A stretch of 64,000 bases of DNA from Geodermatophilus ruber (GCF_900114385.1 NZ_FOSW01000013.1:97655-161654); one strand, 5' to 3'. Positions 1-8,957 are shown, counted from the stretch's first letter. Notes: generated by a model not told the origin, from the letters alone. Numbers and translations: made by a program.

Positions 1-413
1 ACGTGGAAGGCGTCCGCCGCGGTGCCACCGTGGGCCGTGGGATCGACGAGCGGGTCGATGATCTTGAGCTGCTCGATGATCGAGCCGGGCCAGCCGTGAT
101 TGACGAGCAGCGGCAGGGCATCCTCGTGCCGGGAGCGGACGTGGATGAAGTGGATCTCCAGCCCGTCGATCTCGGTGACGAACTGCGGCAGCGCGTTCAG
201 GGTCGCCTCGCACCGGCGCCAGTCGTAGTCGGTCGCCCAGTAGCGGGCCAGTTCCTGCATCGTCGCCAGCGGCACTCCCTGCGACGGATCGGTCTCCCGT
301 TCGGGCCAGACGGTCGCGGCGATCCGCCGGCGCATGTCGGCGAGCGCTTCGTCCGGAATCTCCACATGGAAGGGGCGGATGGCACTGCCGGTCTCCTGCG
401 CGACGGTGGTCAT
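1..413 (-). CDS. Epoxide hydrolase, N-terminal part (runs off the window)
   Basis: The first 137 residues of an alpha/beta-hydrolase-fold epoxide hydrolase; the rest lies beyond the window edge. Residues about 14-85 match the epoxide hydrolase N-terminal (EHN) domain, with a FHVEIPDEAL...TVWPE start and a YWATDYDWRRCE helix. HGWPGS at 106-111 is the family's oxyanion-hole motif. The nucleophilic Asp and the catalytic His would lie in the missing part. The family opens epoxides to diols in the cytoplasm; the substrate cannot be told. The start is the ATG at 413, the only one that keeps the whole EHN domain. Confidence 0.85.
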   Translation of the reverse strand, partial: MTTVAQETGSAIRPFHVEIPDEALADMRRRIAATVWPERETDPSQGVPLATMQELARYWATDYDWRRCEATLNALPQFVTEIDGLEIHFIHVRSRHEDALPLLVNHGWPGSIIEQLKIIDPLVDPTAHGGTAADAFH

Positions 414-870
414 GGGGCTGCCTCTCGGTCTCGGGACGGGGAAGTGCCAGACCGGTCGGTGCCGCAGGAGCCCCGTGGTCAGCGCCACCGGGCACGGTCG
501 GCGCCTCCGGGGCGGCCGATACGTTTCTCGGGTGTCCCAGCGCCGCCAAGACCCGTCGGCGACCCTCCCGGCACGGGGGAACACTCCGTGATCGCGGATG
601 TGTCCATGCGCCAACTGGCGCGTGACGACGGGATGCGGCCAGCCGGCCCTGATGGGCCGCGTGGGGGGCCGCCGGGCCAGAGGTCCTCGCCGCATCTCGG
701 GCGATCGCATCTTCGGAGTGAGCCCGATCTGTCACCCTCCTTTGCCGTACTGACCCGCAGCTGACGCATCTCCCGGTCCGGGCCACCGGATGGCCCCGAG
801 ACGGCCGGCGCCTAGACTCTCCGGGCTGTGTGTCTTGCACAGCCTGACGGTGCGTACTGCTCCATGCGTG
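414..870. other. Non-coding stretch with a possible promoter
   Basis: About 450 bases between the divergent epoxide hydrolase and the small gene at 871. Open frames exist on both strands, but none shows a ribosome binding site, family motif or the G/C third-position bias of its neighbours. A TAGACT hexamer at 812-817 is a plausible -10 box, placing transcription start near 824 for the downstream gene. I see nothing else. Confidence 0.4.
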
Positions 871-1359
871 ATGAGTGAGCACCGGGACGGGGTCGCGGCA
901 GCCAGCGCGCAGTGGTTGCTGACCGCGTTCCCCCCGCCTGCGGACCCGTTCGCGGCGATGAGCGCGCAGTGGCAGGTGCGCGAGGCGACGTCGGTCGCGG
1001 CGCGGCTGCGCTACCCGACGGACGCCGACGACGCCCTGCTGGAGCTGTGCGGCCCCGGTGGATGCGCGCGGCTGGACTGGGCGGCGGGTGCGGGCCTCGG
1101 CGGGGACGGCGACGACGCGCCGTGGCGGACCTGGGTGGACGAGGTCGTGGTCAGCTGGGCGGCGGCCCTGCTCGGCGACCCGGCGCTGGCGGCGGAGGCC
1201 GCGGAAGCCGCCGGCGAGCCGCTGGACAGTCCGCTGGTGGCCCCGTCGGCGAGCGACCTGGCCGCGGCGGCGCTGCTGCGGCATCCGGACCTGCTCGCCC
1301 CGGTCGCCGACCTGCACGCGGCCGAGCTCCGGGCGACGGTGGCCGCGCGGCCGGTCTGA
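871..1359 (+). CDS. Hypothetical protein, 162 aa
   Basis: Not recognised. The start at ATG 871 (MSEHRDG) is preferred because the upstream in-frame extension is arginine/proline-rich and overlaps a probable -10 box. The product is an alanine-rich, acidic soluble protein without a signal peptide or membrane segment; a central stretch (about 70-100) carries tryptophans and aspartates (WRTWVDEVVVSWAAALLGD). Codon use is strongly biased to G/C at third positions, supporting real coding. It stands alone, with the next small gene 94 bases on. Confidence 0.55.
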   Translation: MSEHRDGVAAASAQWLLTAFPPPADPFAAMSAQWQVREATSVAARLRYPTDADDALLELCGPGGCARLDWAAGAGLGGDGDDAPWRTWVDEVVVSWAAALLGDPALAAEAAEAAGEPLDSPLVAPSASDLAAAALLRHPDLLAPVADLHAAELRATVAARPV

Positions 1360-1452
1360 TCGGTTCCGCCCGGGCTCTGGCGTGGCGGCCGCGTCTGGGG
1401 CACCGTCGTGAGTGGCCCCCTCGGGAACCGCGGTCGTGCGGGAGGACACACC

Positions 1453-1776
1453 ATGACGGACGAGCATCCGGTCGAGCCCAGCGCGATCTTCGCCGCGAAC
1501 GGCACTCGCGTCCCCTACAGGAACGGGCCGCCACCGCCCGGGGCGGCGGGTGGGGTGCGGTTCCTGCTGCCGGCGCTGGTCCGTGCCGCGGGACCGTTCC
1601 TCACCACCTCGGCCCTCGTGGTGACCCGGGCCGCAGCCGCGACGGCGGCCGAGCTGGCGGGCCGGACGGGGTGGCAGGTCGCGCGGGGCACCGTGGAGGT
1701 CCGCCGGGGACGGCGGACCGTCCCCGGCGGACCGGAGGTCACGTGGACCCACGTCGAGCTCCGCTGGCCGCGCTGA
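1453..1776 (+). CDS. Hypothetical protein, 107 aa
   Basis: Not recognised. A GGAGG ribosome binding site at 1441-1445 fixes ATG 1453. The N-terminal 35 residues are hydrophilic and proline-rich. A mildly hydrophobic alanine/leucine stretch (about 36-65) follows, then a basic segment ending in WTHVELRWPR. No signal peptide or known domain is evident. It might be a small membrane-associated protein, but the hydrophobic stretch is too polar to be confident. Confidence 0.5.
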   Translation: MTDEHPVEPSAIFAANGTRVPYRNGPPPPGAAGGVRFLLPALVRAAGPFLTTSALVVTRAAAATAAELAGRTGWQVARGTVEVRRGRRTVPGGPEVTWTHVELRWPR

Positions 1777-1799
1777 GACGCGCGGCCGGTCAGGCGAGG

Positions 1800-1943
1800 C
1801 TAGGCGGTCGCGAGGATGAGCTTCAGTGCTTCCTCGACGTACTCCTCGTTCAGCTGCTCGACGAGGTCCATCCGGTCCTCGGCGACGGCCTCGTTGACCT
1901 GCTCGATGTAGCGCTCGTGCAGAGCGGCCATCGGTGTCTGCAT
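1800..1943 (-). CDS. Small conserved-looking helical protein, 47 aa
   Basis: A 47-residue acidic protein starting MQTPMAALHERYIEQ. The whole chain looks like two amphipathic helices, with evenly spaced leucines, glutamates and valines (VEQLNEEYVEEALKLIL). I chose ATG 1943 because the longer in-frame extension is a proline run atypical of coding sequence. Function unknown. Size and composition suggest a small regulatory or partner-binding protein, but nothing here proves it. Confidence 0.5.
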   Translation of the reverse strand: MQTPMAALHERYIEQVNEAVAEDRMDLVEQLNEEYVEEALKLILATA

Positions 1944-2081
1944 GGTGGGGCTCCCCCCGCTCGGCCTCCTACCAGTGTCCGGCGCACACGGCGGCGGAGG
2001 CGGCGGAAGGACTGCTGCCTTGGTCACAGGCGCGCACGGTGACCGACGGCCGGCGGGGACCCGAGGCGCAGGATCCGGGGT

Positions 2082-3629
2082 TCAGCCGCGGCTGCGGCCC
2101 GGGACGGCCTGCGGGTCCAGCCCGGTGCGCATCCGCCATGCGGCGAGGGCCAGGCCCAGGCAGGTGCGCTGCGCCGGATCCTCGACCGGGGTGCCGAGCA
2201 GGTGCTCGATCCGCTCCAGCCGGGCGTAGAGGGTCTGCCGGCGGATGCCGAGCGACTCGGCGGTGCGGGTCTTGCTCAGGCCGGTGGCCAGGTGCGCGTC
2301 GAGGGTGCGCAGCAGGTCGGTCCCGTGCGCGGCGTCGTGGTCGACGAGCGGCCCGAGCTGGCCGGTGACGAACGAGGCGAGCTGGGCACCGTCGAGGCCA
2401 CCGGCCAGCAGCCGGTGCACGGCGACGTCCTGGGCCGTCACCACCGGCTGCCGGCTGCCGATCCGCCGGCTCAGCGTGATGACCTCGCGCGCCCGCGCGA
2501 CCGCCTCGGGGACGTCCGCGAGGTCGCTCACCGGGTCGGCGGCTCCGATCGTGCGGACCGCGGCACCGAGCGGCCCGGCGCACAGGCGGGTGCGCAGCTG
2601 CTCGGCCGCCTCCCGCTGCCGCGGCTGGGCGGAGCGCGGCCAACCCCGGGCCAGCACGATCACCGTGCTGCCGGCGGCGCCGACCAGGCAGCGGCCGAGC
2701 ACGGCCTCGGCGGCCTCGCGCACCGCGGGTACCGCCTCGCTCGCGGGGGTGCGCCGGTCCACCTCGACGGCGGCCACGAGCACGGAGCTGCCGGCCGGAG
2801 CCACCCAGCCCGCGGCGGAGAGGCGGGCCTGCAGATCGCCCTGCGACACGAGCACGCCGGCGACCAGGTCGGTGATCACCGCCTGGGCCAGCGACGGCCT
2901 CGACCCGAGATCGGGGTGCCGGCCCAGCTCGAGCGCGACGGCGACGGCTGCCCGCTCCGCCACGCCGGTGCGCTGCGCCGTCGACCGCCCGTGCAGCACC
3001 AGCCGGCCCACCGGGCCGTGCGCGCCCCGGACCTCGGTCACCGTGCGCGCGGCGGAGCCGGCCAGCCCGGGCGTGCGGCTGCGCTCGACCACCCGGCCGT
3101 CGACGTCGACGAGCTCGACCGGGCAGTCGGCCAACCGGGCCGATGCGTTGAGGACCGCGGCCAGTCCCTGTCCCGAGAGGACCAGCCCCAGCAGCTCCTG
3201 CCAGATCGGCTCCGCCGGTCGCCGCCAGGACAGCTTGCGGCGCAGCAGCAGGTCGTGGAAGTCCTCCACCATCCGTACGAACGGCACCACCTCACGCAGC
3301 GTCACCAGCACCATCCCGCGCCGCCGCGCCGTCTGCACCAGCTCGTGGGGGACGACGGCGAAGGAGCGGCCGACCTCCAGTGCCAGGCCGGCACACCCGG
3401 CGTCGGCCAGCTGCTCGACGTAGTCGGTCACCTGCTGGGCGGTCCGGCCGTGCAGTCCCAGGCCGGTGGTGAGGAGCAACTCGCCGCCGGCGAGCAGGCC
3501 ACCCATCTCGTAGACCTCGGAGGAGTGCACCCACCGCACGACGGCCGTGTCCGGGTCGCCGGTGAGCACCTCCGGCGCCGCGGCCCGCAGAGCGGGTAGC
3601 CGGAGGACCTCGGTCACAGTCGGCAGCAC
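2082..3629 (-). CDS. PucR-family transcriptional regulator
   Basis: Cytoplasmic regulator of purine/pyrimidine or related catabolic genes. The N-terminal PucR domain (about 1-130) has the typical VLRLPAL opening and GGELLLTTG motif. A central linker follows, and the C-terminal helix-turn-helix sits near 440-505 (LSKTRTAESLGIRRQTLYARLERIEHLLG). About 515 aa, usual for the family. GTG 3629 has GGAG about nine bases upstream; GTG 3617 is an alternative. It is divergent from the cytosine deaminase and NCS1 permease genes, about 200 bases away, the usual arrangement for a local regulator; control of those two genes is inferred. Confidence 0.85.
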   Translation of the reverse strand: MLPTVTEVLRLPALRAAAPEVLTGDPDTAVVRWVHSSEVYEMGGLLAGGELLLTTGLGLHGRTAQQVTDYVEQLADAGCAGLALEVGRSFAVVPHELVQTARRRGMVLVTLREVVPFVRMVEDFHDLLLRRKLSWRRPAEPIWQELLGLVLSGQGLAAVLNASARLADCPVELVDVDGRVVERSRTPGLAGSAARTVTEVRGAHGPVGRLVLHGRSTAQRTGVAERAAVAVALELGRHPDLGSRPSLAQAVITDLVAGVLVSQGDLQARLSAAGWVAPAGSSVLVAAVEVDRRTPASEAVPAVREAAEAVLGRCLVGAAGSTVIVLARGWPRSAQPRQREAAEQLRTRLCAGPLGAAVRTIGAADPVSDLADVPEAVARAREVITLSRRIGSRQPVVTAQDVAVHRLLAGGLDGAQLASFVTGQLGPLVDHDAAHGTDLLRTLDAHLATGLSKTRTAESLGIRRQTLYARLERIEHLLGTPVEDPAQRTCLGLALAAWRMRTGLDPQAVPGRSRG

Positions 3630-3825
3630 GCCGGAAGGCTCCGGAGTCAGGGACCATCGTGTCAAGCAGGAGGGGCCGGGGACCGGACACCGCGTCCCTT
3701 GCCCGCTGGTCGTCCCAACGCTTCGCTGTGTGATCAGCGCCATCCGGCAGCGACGCCGGCCCCACCTGACCGTCCCCAGCACCGACGGCGCACGACCGCC
3801 GTCCCCACCGACCCGTGGAGGACCT

Positions 3826-4323
3826 GTGACCGCTGCACCCCTGCCCGCCGCCCCTCCGGACCTCTCGCCCGAGGAACTGGACCGCTTCTACCTCGCCCTG
3901 GCCATCGAGCAGGCCCGCACCGGCTGGGACGAGGGCGGGGTGCCGATCGGCGCCGCGCTCGTGCACCAGGGACAGGTGCTGGCCGTGGGCCGCAACCGCC
4001 GGGTGCAGATGGGCAGCGCCATCCGGCACGGGGAGACCGACTGCATCGAGCGGGCCGGCCGCCTGCCGGCCTCGGTCTACCGGAACAGCGTCCTCTACAC
4101 GACCCTGTCGCCCTGCTACATGTGCGCCGGGACCGCGCTGCTGTACGAGATCCCGCGGATCGTCATCGGGGAGAACCGCAGCTTCCAGGCCTCGGAGGAG
4201 CTGCTCCGCTCGAAGGGCGTCGAGCTCACCGTGCTCGACGACGCCGAGTGCATCGAGCTGATGCGCCGGATGATCGCCGAGCGCCCCGAGATCTGGAACG
4301 AGGACATCGGGGAGGAGGGGTGA
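3826..4323 (+). CDS. Fungal-type cytosine deaminase (nucleoside deaminase fold)
   Basis: Predicted zinc enzyme deaminating cytosine (or a close analogue) to uracil in the cytoplasm. Zinc ligands are H68 and C97/C100 (SPCYMC); the proton shuttle is E70 in HGE. The chain follows yeast Fcy1 closely: GGVPIG near 37, GSAIRHGE near 63, SVLYTTLSPC, IPRIVIGEN, and a C-terminus WNEDIGE. At 165 aa it is also Fcy1 size, unlike the amidohydrolase CodA of most bacteria. GTG 3826 has GGAGG five bases upstream. Its stop overlaps the start of the permease gene (GTGA), implying one operon. Isoguanine or creatinine as substrate is not excluded. Confidence 0.85.
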   Translation: MTAAPLPAAPPDLSPEELDRFYLALAIEQARTGWDEGGVPIGAALVHQGQVLAVGRNRRVQMGSAIRHGETDCIERAGRLPASVYRNSVLYTTLSPCYMCAGTALLYEIPRIVIGENRSFQASEELLRSKGVELTVLDDAECIELMRRMIAERPEIWNEDIGEEG

Positions 4324-5633
4324 CCAGCGAGACCCGCACCGCCGCCACCGGGCCTGCCGATGCCGAGGTGGTGGACCCGGACTACCCGGTCACCCCGGTC
4401 CCGGCGCACGCGCGCAAGTCGTTCTTCTCCGTCGCCGTCGTGCTGCTCGGCTTCACGGTGTTCACCCCCACGATGCTGGCCGGCGCCGCCCTCGGGCCGG
4501 CGTTCTCCTTCAGCAATCTGCTGCTGGTCATCGGGCTGGGCTCGCTGGTGCTCGGCGTCTACGTGGCCGTCATGGGCTGGGTGGGCGCACGTACCGGGCT
4601 GACCACCGTCGTCATGGCGCGTTACACGCTGGGCACCCGGGGCGCGAAGCTGGCCTCGGTGCTCCTGGGTGGCACCCAGATCGGCTGGTACGCCGTCGTG
4701 GTGGGCACGATCGGGGACCTCACCGCCGAGGCGCTGGACTGGGACTCCTACGGGGCCCGGGCCGCGGTCATGGTGGTGACCAGCGTGCTGATGTGCGCGA
4801 CGGCCTACTGGGGCTACCACGGCATGTACTGGGTGTCGCTGGTCTCCACGCCGCTGATCCTGATCCTGGCCTTCTGGGTGCTCGGCCGGTCGCTGCAGGA
4901 GGTGGGCGGCTTCAGCGGCCTGGCCGGTGTCGAGCCGACGTCGTCGATGGCGCTCGCCGTGGCGGTGACGACCGTCGTGGGGACCTTCGTGTCGGCCGGC
5001 ACCCAGGCGCCGAACTGGACCCGCTTCGCCCGCCGCCCCTCGCACGCGGTCTGGGCCTGCGTCATCGGGTTCCTCGTCGGCAACGGACTGATGATCTTCT
5101 TCGGCGCGGTCGGGGCGCTGACCTTCGGCGAGGGCGACTTCGTCCTGGTCCTGTACCAGCTCGGTCTGGTCGGCTGGGGCCTGGTGCTGCTGTTCGGCAA
5201 CCTCTGGAAGAGCAACGCCGACACCGCCTACGCCTTCGGCGTGGCCGGCGCGGAGCTGTTCAACCGCCCCAGCAAGGCGCCCTTCGTGATCGGCGGGTCG
5301 GTGATCGCCACCGGGCTGGCGCTGACCGGGGTGCAGAACCACCTGGTGGACTACCTGGTGCTGCTCGGGACGTTCATCCCGCCGCTGGGCGGCGTCATCA
5401 TCGGCGACTTCCTCGCCCGGTGGCGCCGCGGGATCCCGGGCGGGTACGCCCCGCCCGCGGTCCGCTGGCCGAACCTCGCCGCCTACGCCGTCGCGGCCGG
5501 GCTCGCCTGGCTCAGCGGAGAGCTCGGCATCGGCATCCCACCGGTCATCGGCATCGTCGTCGCGATCGTGCTGTCGATGGGGCTCGCCCGGTTGTCCCCG
5601 GACACCGCGACGAGGGTGCCCGCCCAACGCTGA
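4320..5633 (+). CDS. NCS1-family cytosine/purine permease
   Basis: Integral membrane transporter of the nucleobase:cation symporter-1 family, about 437 aa with around twelve hydrophobic segments. Residues 1-40 are hydrophilic and cytosolic, then ARKSFFSVAVVLLGFTVFTPTMLAGAALG begins the first helix. A typical GTFVSAGTQAPNWTRFARRP loop and a NLWKSNADTAYAFGVAG segment resemble CodB-like members. GTG 4320 overlaps the deaminase stop codon by four bases, so translation is probably coupled. Context suggests import of cytosine or a related base for the deaminase. Confidence 0.85.
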   Translation: MTSETRTAATGPADAEVVDPDYPVTPVPAHARKSFFSVAVVLLGFTVFTPTMLAGAALGPAFSFSNLLLVIGLGSLVLGVYVAVMGWVGARTGLTTVVMARYTLGTRGAKLASVLLGGTQIGWYAVVVGTIGDLTAEALDWDSYGARAAVMVVTSVLMCATAYWGYHGMYWVSLVSTPLILILAFWVLGRSLQEVGGFSGLAGVEPTSSMALAVAVTTVVGTFVSAGTQAPNWTRFARRPSHAVWACVIGFLVGNGLMIFFGAVGALTFGEGDFVLVLYQLGLVGWGLVLLFGNLWKSNADTAYAFGVAGAELFNRPSKAPFVIGGSVIATGLALTGVQNHLVDYLVLLGTFIPPLGGVIIGDFLARWRRGIPGGYAPPAVRWPNLAAYAVAAGLAWLSGELGIGIPPVIGIVVAIVLSMGLARLSPDTATRVPAQR

Positions 5634-5772
5634 CGCCCACGTCCCCGGCCGGGCGGCTGCTCCCGGCCGGGGACCCGGCTGATCGGCACGGGGGTCGCGG
5701 CAGGGCTGCTCCCGTGACGCACCGCGGCGGCTGCGCTTGTCCGCACCCCGCGCCGGGAGCAGGGTGCTCGCC

Positions 5773-6498
5773 ATGACGGAGCGCACCGTGCTCTCCTCGA
5801 CGCCCCCGGCGCTGCTGTTCGACCTCGACGGAACCCTCATCGACAGCGTCTACCAGCACGTCCTGGCCTGGCAGGAGGCGCTCACCGGATTCGGGATCGA
5901 GCTGGCGGTGTGGAAGATCCACCGGCGGATCGGGATGAGCGGCGGGCTGTTCGTCACCGCGCTGCTGCGCGAGACGGGCGGCTCCCTCTCGGCGGGGCAG
6001 ATCCGCGAGCTCAATCTCGCCCACGCCGAGGCCTACGGGCGGCGCCGGGACGCCGTCCGCCCGCTCCCCGGCGCCCGCGAGCTGCTCGCCGCCCTGACCC
6101 TGCGGGACGTCCGCTGGGCCATCGCGACGAGCGGCCTGGCCATCGCGGCCCGGCCCGCGCTGGACCTGCTCGGCCTGCCCGCGGACACCCCGCTGGTCAC
6201 CCGGGACCAGGTCCGGCACGCCAAGCCCGACCCGGACCTGTTCCTCGCCGCGGCGGCACGGATCGGCGTGGACCCCGGCGATGCCGTCGTCGTCGGCGAC
6301 AGCATCTGGGACCTGCTGGCCGCCCGCCGGGCCGGTGCCCTCGGCGTCGGGCTGCTCTCGGGCGGCTACGGCCGCGACGAGCTCGAACGCGCCGGCGCCT
6401 ACCGCGTCTACGCCGATCCCGCGGACCTGCTCGACCACCTCGACGAGGTCGGCGTCCGCCAGCAGGAGGACTGGACCGGCCCACCGCCGGAGGGGTGA
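5773..6498 (+). CDS. HAD-superfamily hydrolase (phosphoglycolate-phosphatase-like)
   Basis: Cytoplasmic phosphatase, 241 aa. Motif I is DLDGT with D17 as nucleophile and D19 as acid/base; a helical cap follows. Motif II is IATSG near 120, motif III the lysine in HAKPDPDLF near 148, and motif IV VVVGDSIWD near 175. The substrate is probably a small sugar phosphate or glycolate phosphate, but the sequence does not decide. ATG 5773 follows a GGGAGCAGGG stretch. It stands between the permease and a convergent sortase gene. Confidence 0.8.
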   Translation: MTERTVLSSTPPALLFDLDGTLIDSVYQHVLAWQEALTGFGIELAVWKIHRRIGMSGGLFVTALLRETGGSLSAGQIRELNLAHAEAYGRRRDAVRPLPGARELLAALTLRDVRWAIATSGLAIAARPALDLLGLPADTPLVTRDQVRHAKPDPDLFLAAAARIGVDPGDAVVVGDSIWDLLAARRAGALGVGLLSGGYGRDELERAGAYRVYADPADLLDHLDEVGVRQQEDWTGPPPEG

Positions 6499-6502
6499 GC
6501 CC

Positions 6503-7114
6503 TCAGCCGCCGGCGAGGCTCGCGAAGACGACGGTGTTCTCCTCGCTGGCCGCGGCCGCCTCGTCGAACGCGCCGCTGCAGGTGACGAACGCGACGGCGG
6601 CGCCCGGCGGGTGGCCGTTGAGGACGTCGGCCAGCGCGGAGGTGGACTTGTCCAGCGCGGTGAGCGGGTCGCCGAGCACCTCCAGGCGCAGCACGGCGCC
6701 GGCCCCGTCGACGAGGGACACCTCGTCGCCTGCCCGCAGCTCGGCCAGCCGGTCGAACACCGCCGGGCCGCCGGACCCCGCGTGGCCCAGGACCACCGCC
6801 ATCCGGCCGGAACCCGGCTGCGGCCCGTCCGACCACCACGAGGTGGTGTCCATCGACTCGGGGACGCCGTACCCGTCGACCGGCTGCCCGGTGAAGGGGT
6901 TCTCGTAGCGCACCGTGCCCCGGGACTCGACCGGGGAGTCGACGTCGATCGCCGGGATGGTCAGCCGGACAGGGACGACCGGGCCGCCGGCCGGGGCCTC
7001 GGCCGCGGGCAGCGGGTCCCCGTCGTACCGCCACGCCACCAGCCCGACCCCCACCAGGGCGACCAGCAGGAACGTCAGCAGGGTCGGGCGGCCGGTCCGC
7101 TCAGCGGTGCGCAC
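6503..7114 (-). CDS. Class F sortase-like protein lacking the usual catalytic arginine
   Basis: Membrane-anchored transpeptidase-like protein, 203 aa. One N-terminal membrane helix (about 11-28) is followed by the sortase beta-barrel with IPAIDVDSPV. The catalytic His is H111 (VVLGHAGSG) and the nucleophile C179 (VTCSGAF). The family normally ends with an Arg in a YRDN-type motif; here that position is E191 (SEENTVVFA), so one triad member is missing. GTG 7114 overlaps the stop of the upstream gene by 14 bases. That upstream gene encodes a protein with a sorting-signal-like tail, the likely substrate. Activity without the Arg is uncertain. Confidence 0.8.
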   Translation of the reverse strand: MRTAERTGRPTLLTFLLVALVGVGLVAWRYDGDPLPAAEAPAGGPVVPVRLTIPAIDVDSPVESRGTVRYENPFTGQPVDGYGVPESMDTTSWWSDGPQPGSGRMAVVLGHAGSGGPAVFDRLAELRAGDEVSLVDGAGAVLRLEVLGDPLTALDKSTSALADVLNGHPPGAAVAFVTCSGAFDEAAAASEENTVVFASLAGG

Positions 7115-8033
7115 GGGAGTGCCGCCGGACGCCGGCCAGGCCCGTACCCGCCGCCAGAAGGACAGCAGCGCCGAGTGCGGCGGGGGCACCGGTCCCGTCG
7201 GTGCCGTCGGCGCCGGTCGGCGCGTAGCCCGGGTACACGACCGGCGCGGCGGCGACCGTCGGCTGCACCACCTCGTGCGCCGGCGGTGCCTCGACCGCGG
7301 GCGGGGCCCCGGTGACGGGGGGCGCTGCCTCCGGGGGTGCCGGCGGGGACCCGGGCGGCTGCGGCAGGCAGTCGTACACGACGACCTCCACGAGGGCCTG
7401 GAGGTCATCGGCGAGGCGTTGCAGCTCCTCCGCCCCCGGCGCGCCGGCCAGGTCCTCCGGGCTGCCGAGGACCACGGTGCCGGTGCCGCTCGCCGAGCGC
7501 GTGGGTGCCGGGAGGAGGGTCGTGCCGTCGCCGGTCAGCGGGACGAGGTCGCCCAGACCGGCCGGTCCCTGCTGCAGGCCACCGACGAGCTGGTCGAGCA
7601 GCTCCTGCAGGCCGGCGGAGAGGCCGGTGGCCGCCACCCGGACCCCCTGGAGCACGCCGTCCACGCATTCCGGGGAGATGTGCACCCCGGCCAGCAGCTC
7701 CTCCACGAGGGGAACCTCGCCGGGCGCCGGCGGGGCCGGTGCTGCACCCGCGCCGGTGGCGGGAGCGCTCCCGGGTCCGGTGCGCTCCTCGACGGGCCCG
7801 GCCGGCTCCGCGTCGGGGTCCCCGGCCGTGGGTGCGCTCCACGGCGCGGGAAGCAGCCCGATCGCCCCGTCCAGCTCGCCGGCGACGTCCCCGAGGGCCG
7901 GACCCGGGTCGGGCGCTCCGCCGTCGTCGGCCCCAGCCGGGCCCGGCAGCGCGACGACGGCCGCGGCGACCCCTGCGGCGACGAGGGACCGGCGGGCACG
8001 CAGCCCCCGGGACGACGAGCGGTGTGTTGACAC
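7101..8033 (-). CDS. Secreted proline/alanine-rich protein with C-terminal sorting-like signal
   Basis: 310 aa. A basic N-terminus (RRSLVAAGVAAAVVALPGPAGA) forms a signal peptide with cleavage near residue 35. The mature part is acidic, with paired cysteines (CVDGVLQG; YDCLPQPP) and a proline-rich stalk (about 220-265). The C-terminus has YAPTG at 270-274, a hydrophobic segment and a positive tail (RRHSRAHR), the layout of a sortase substrate with a non-canonical LPXTG-like motif. The sortase gene overlaps its stop. Start is GTG 8033. Its job is presumably to sit on the cell wall; the mature domain is not recognised. Confidence 0.7.
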   Translation of the reverse strand: MSTHRSSSRGLRARRSLVAAGVAAAVVALPGPAGADDGGAPDPGPALGDVAGELDGAIGLLPAPWSAPTAGDPDAEPAGPVEERTGPGSAPATGAGAAPAPPAPGEVPLVEELLAGVHISPECVDGVLQGVRVAATGLSAGLQELLDQLVGGLQQGPAGLGDLVPLTGDGTTLLPAPTRSASGTGTVVLGSPEDLAGAPGAEELQRLADDLQALVEVVVYDCLPQPPGSPPAPPEAAPPVTGAPPAVEAPPAHEVVQPTVAAAPVVYPGYAPTGADGTDGTGAPAALGAAVLLAAGTGLAGVRRHSRAHR

Positions 8034-8238
8034 AGGCGGACCCCCGGGAGCGCGGACAGGAGAGCAGGCTGTGCGGCACAACGAGGCCGCTCCCGACTGG
8101 TGACGGACCGTTCCCCGCCGGTCGGGTCGCCGCGCTCGGGCCGATTCCTGCGCGCTCTCCTGCCCTTCCCGGGCGGCCAGCTCGAGCTCCTCACCCGGCC
8201 GCCGGGGTGAGCGGGCCCTCGCCGGGTACGCGCCGCCC

Positions 8239-8874
8239 GTGGACATGCGCAGGCTCGTGCTGGGGGACTGGACGCCGCTGGTGAGGGACGGCATCGACGT
8301 CCTGCGGCTGGTGATCCTCGGCGGCGCGGTGGTCTACGCGGTGAACGGCCGCCTGGGGGCGGCCGCCTTCCTCGGCGCGCTGGGGCTGGTCACGGTGGTC
8401 GCGCGGCTGGTGAACCTGCCCCGCGTGTACGACCTGTCGCTGACGGTGGCGATGGCGCTGCAGGGGTTCGGCGAGACGCTGGGTTTCTACGACGACTTCC
8501 TGCACTTCGACGACCTGGTGCACTTCACGCTGCCGATGCTCACCGCGCCGGTCATCTACATCGCCCTCGCCCGGCTGGACGTCGTCCCGGACCCGCGGGA
8601 CGAGACCCACCTGCAGCACTACGTGGGCATCTTCATCGTGACGGCGGCCCTGGGCATCTCGGTGGGGGCGCTCTGGGAGATCTACGAGTGGCGGTCGGAT
8701 GCGTGGCTGGGCACCACGCTGTCGGAGAGCAACGACGACACGAACGGCGACCTCGTCCGCGACACGCTGGGTGCGCTCGCGGGCGCAGGGCTGCTCGTCG
8801 CCTGGGCCCGCTTCGGGTGGGGGTCCGTCCGGCGGATCCCCGGCGTGAACACCTACGAGGACGTCAGCGCCTGA
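8239..8874 (+). CDS. Multi-pass membrane protein, YjdF/DUF2238-like
   Basis: 211 aa with about five hydrophobic helices. Charged motifs in loops (GFYDDFLHFDDLVHF, ALWEIYEWRSDAW, DTNGDLVRDTLGA) match the DUF2238 pattern of an acidic/histidine cluster facing the membrane. The fold's biochemical role is not established. GTG 8239 and ATG 8245 are both possible starts; neither has a convincing ribosome binding site. No partner is obvious in the neighbourhood. Confidence 0.6.
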   Translation: MDMRRLVLGDWTPLVRDGIDVLRLVILGGAVVYAVNGRLGAAAFLGALGLVTVVARLVNLPRVYDLSLTVAMALQGFGETLGFYDDFLHFDDLVHFTLPMLTAPVIYIALARLDVVPDPRDETHLQHYVGIFIVTAALGISVGALWEIYEWRSDAWLGTTLSESNDDTNGDLVRDTLGALAGAGLLVAWARFGWGSVRRIPGVNTYEDVSA

Positions 8875-8957
8875 GCCCGGGCGCGATGAGCCTCCCCTGA
8901 TGTCCTCGACGAAGCGGCCGGGCATGCGCGGAACGGAGCGCCCCGAACAGCGGCACG

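Noticed and set aside
3..764. Plus-strand frame at the window start
   Set aside because: It lies opposite the epoxide hydrolase and continues into non-coding DNA with an unnatural Arg/Pro/Gly composition.
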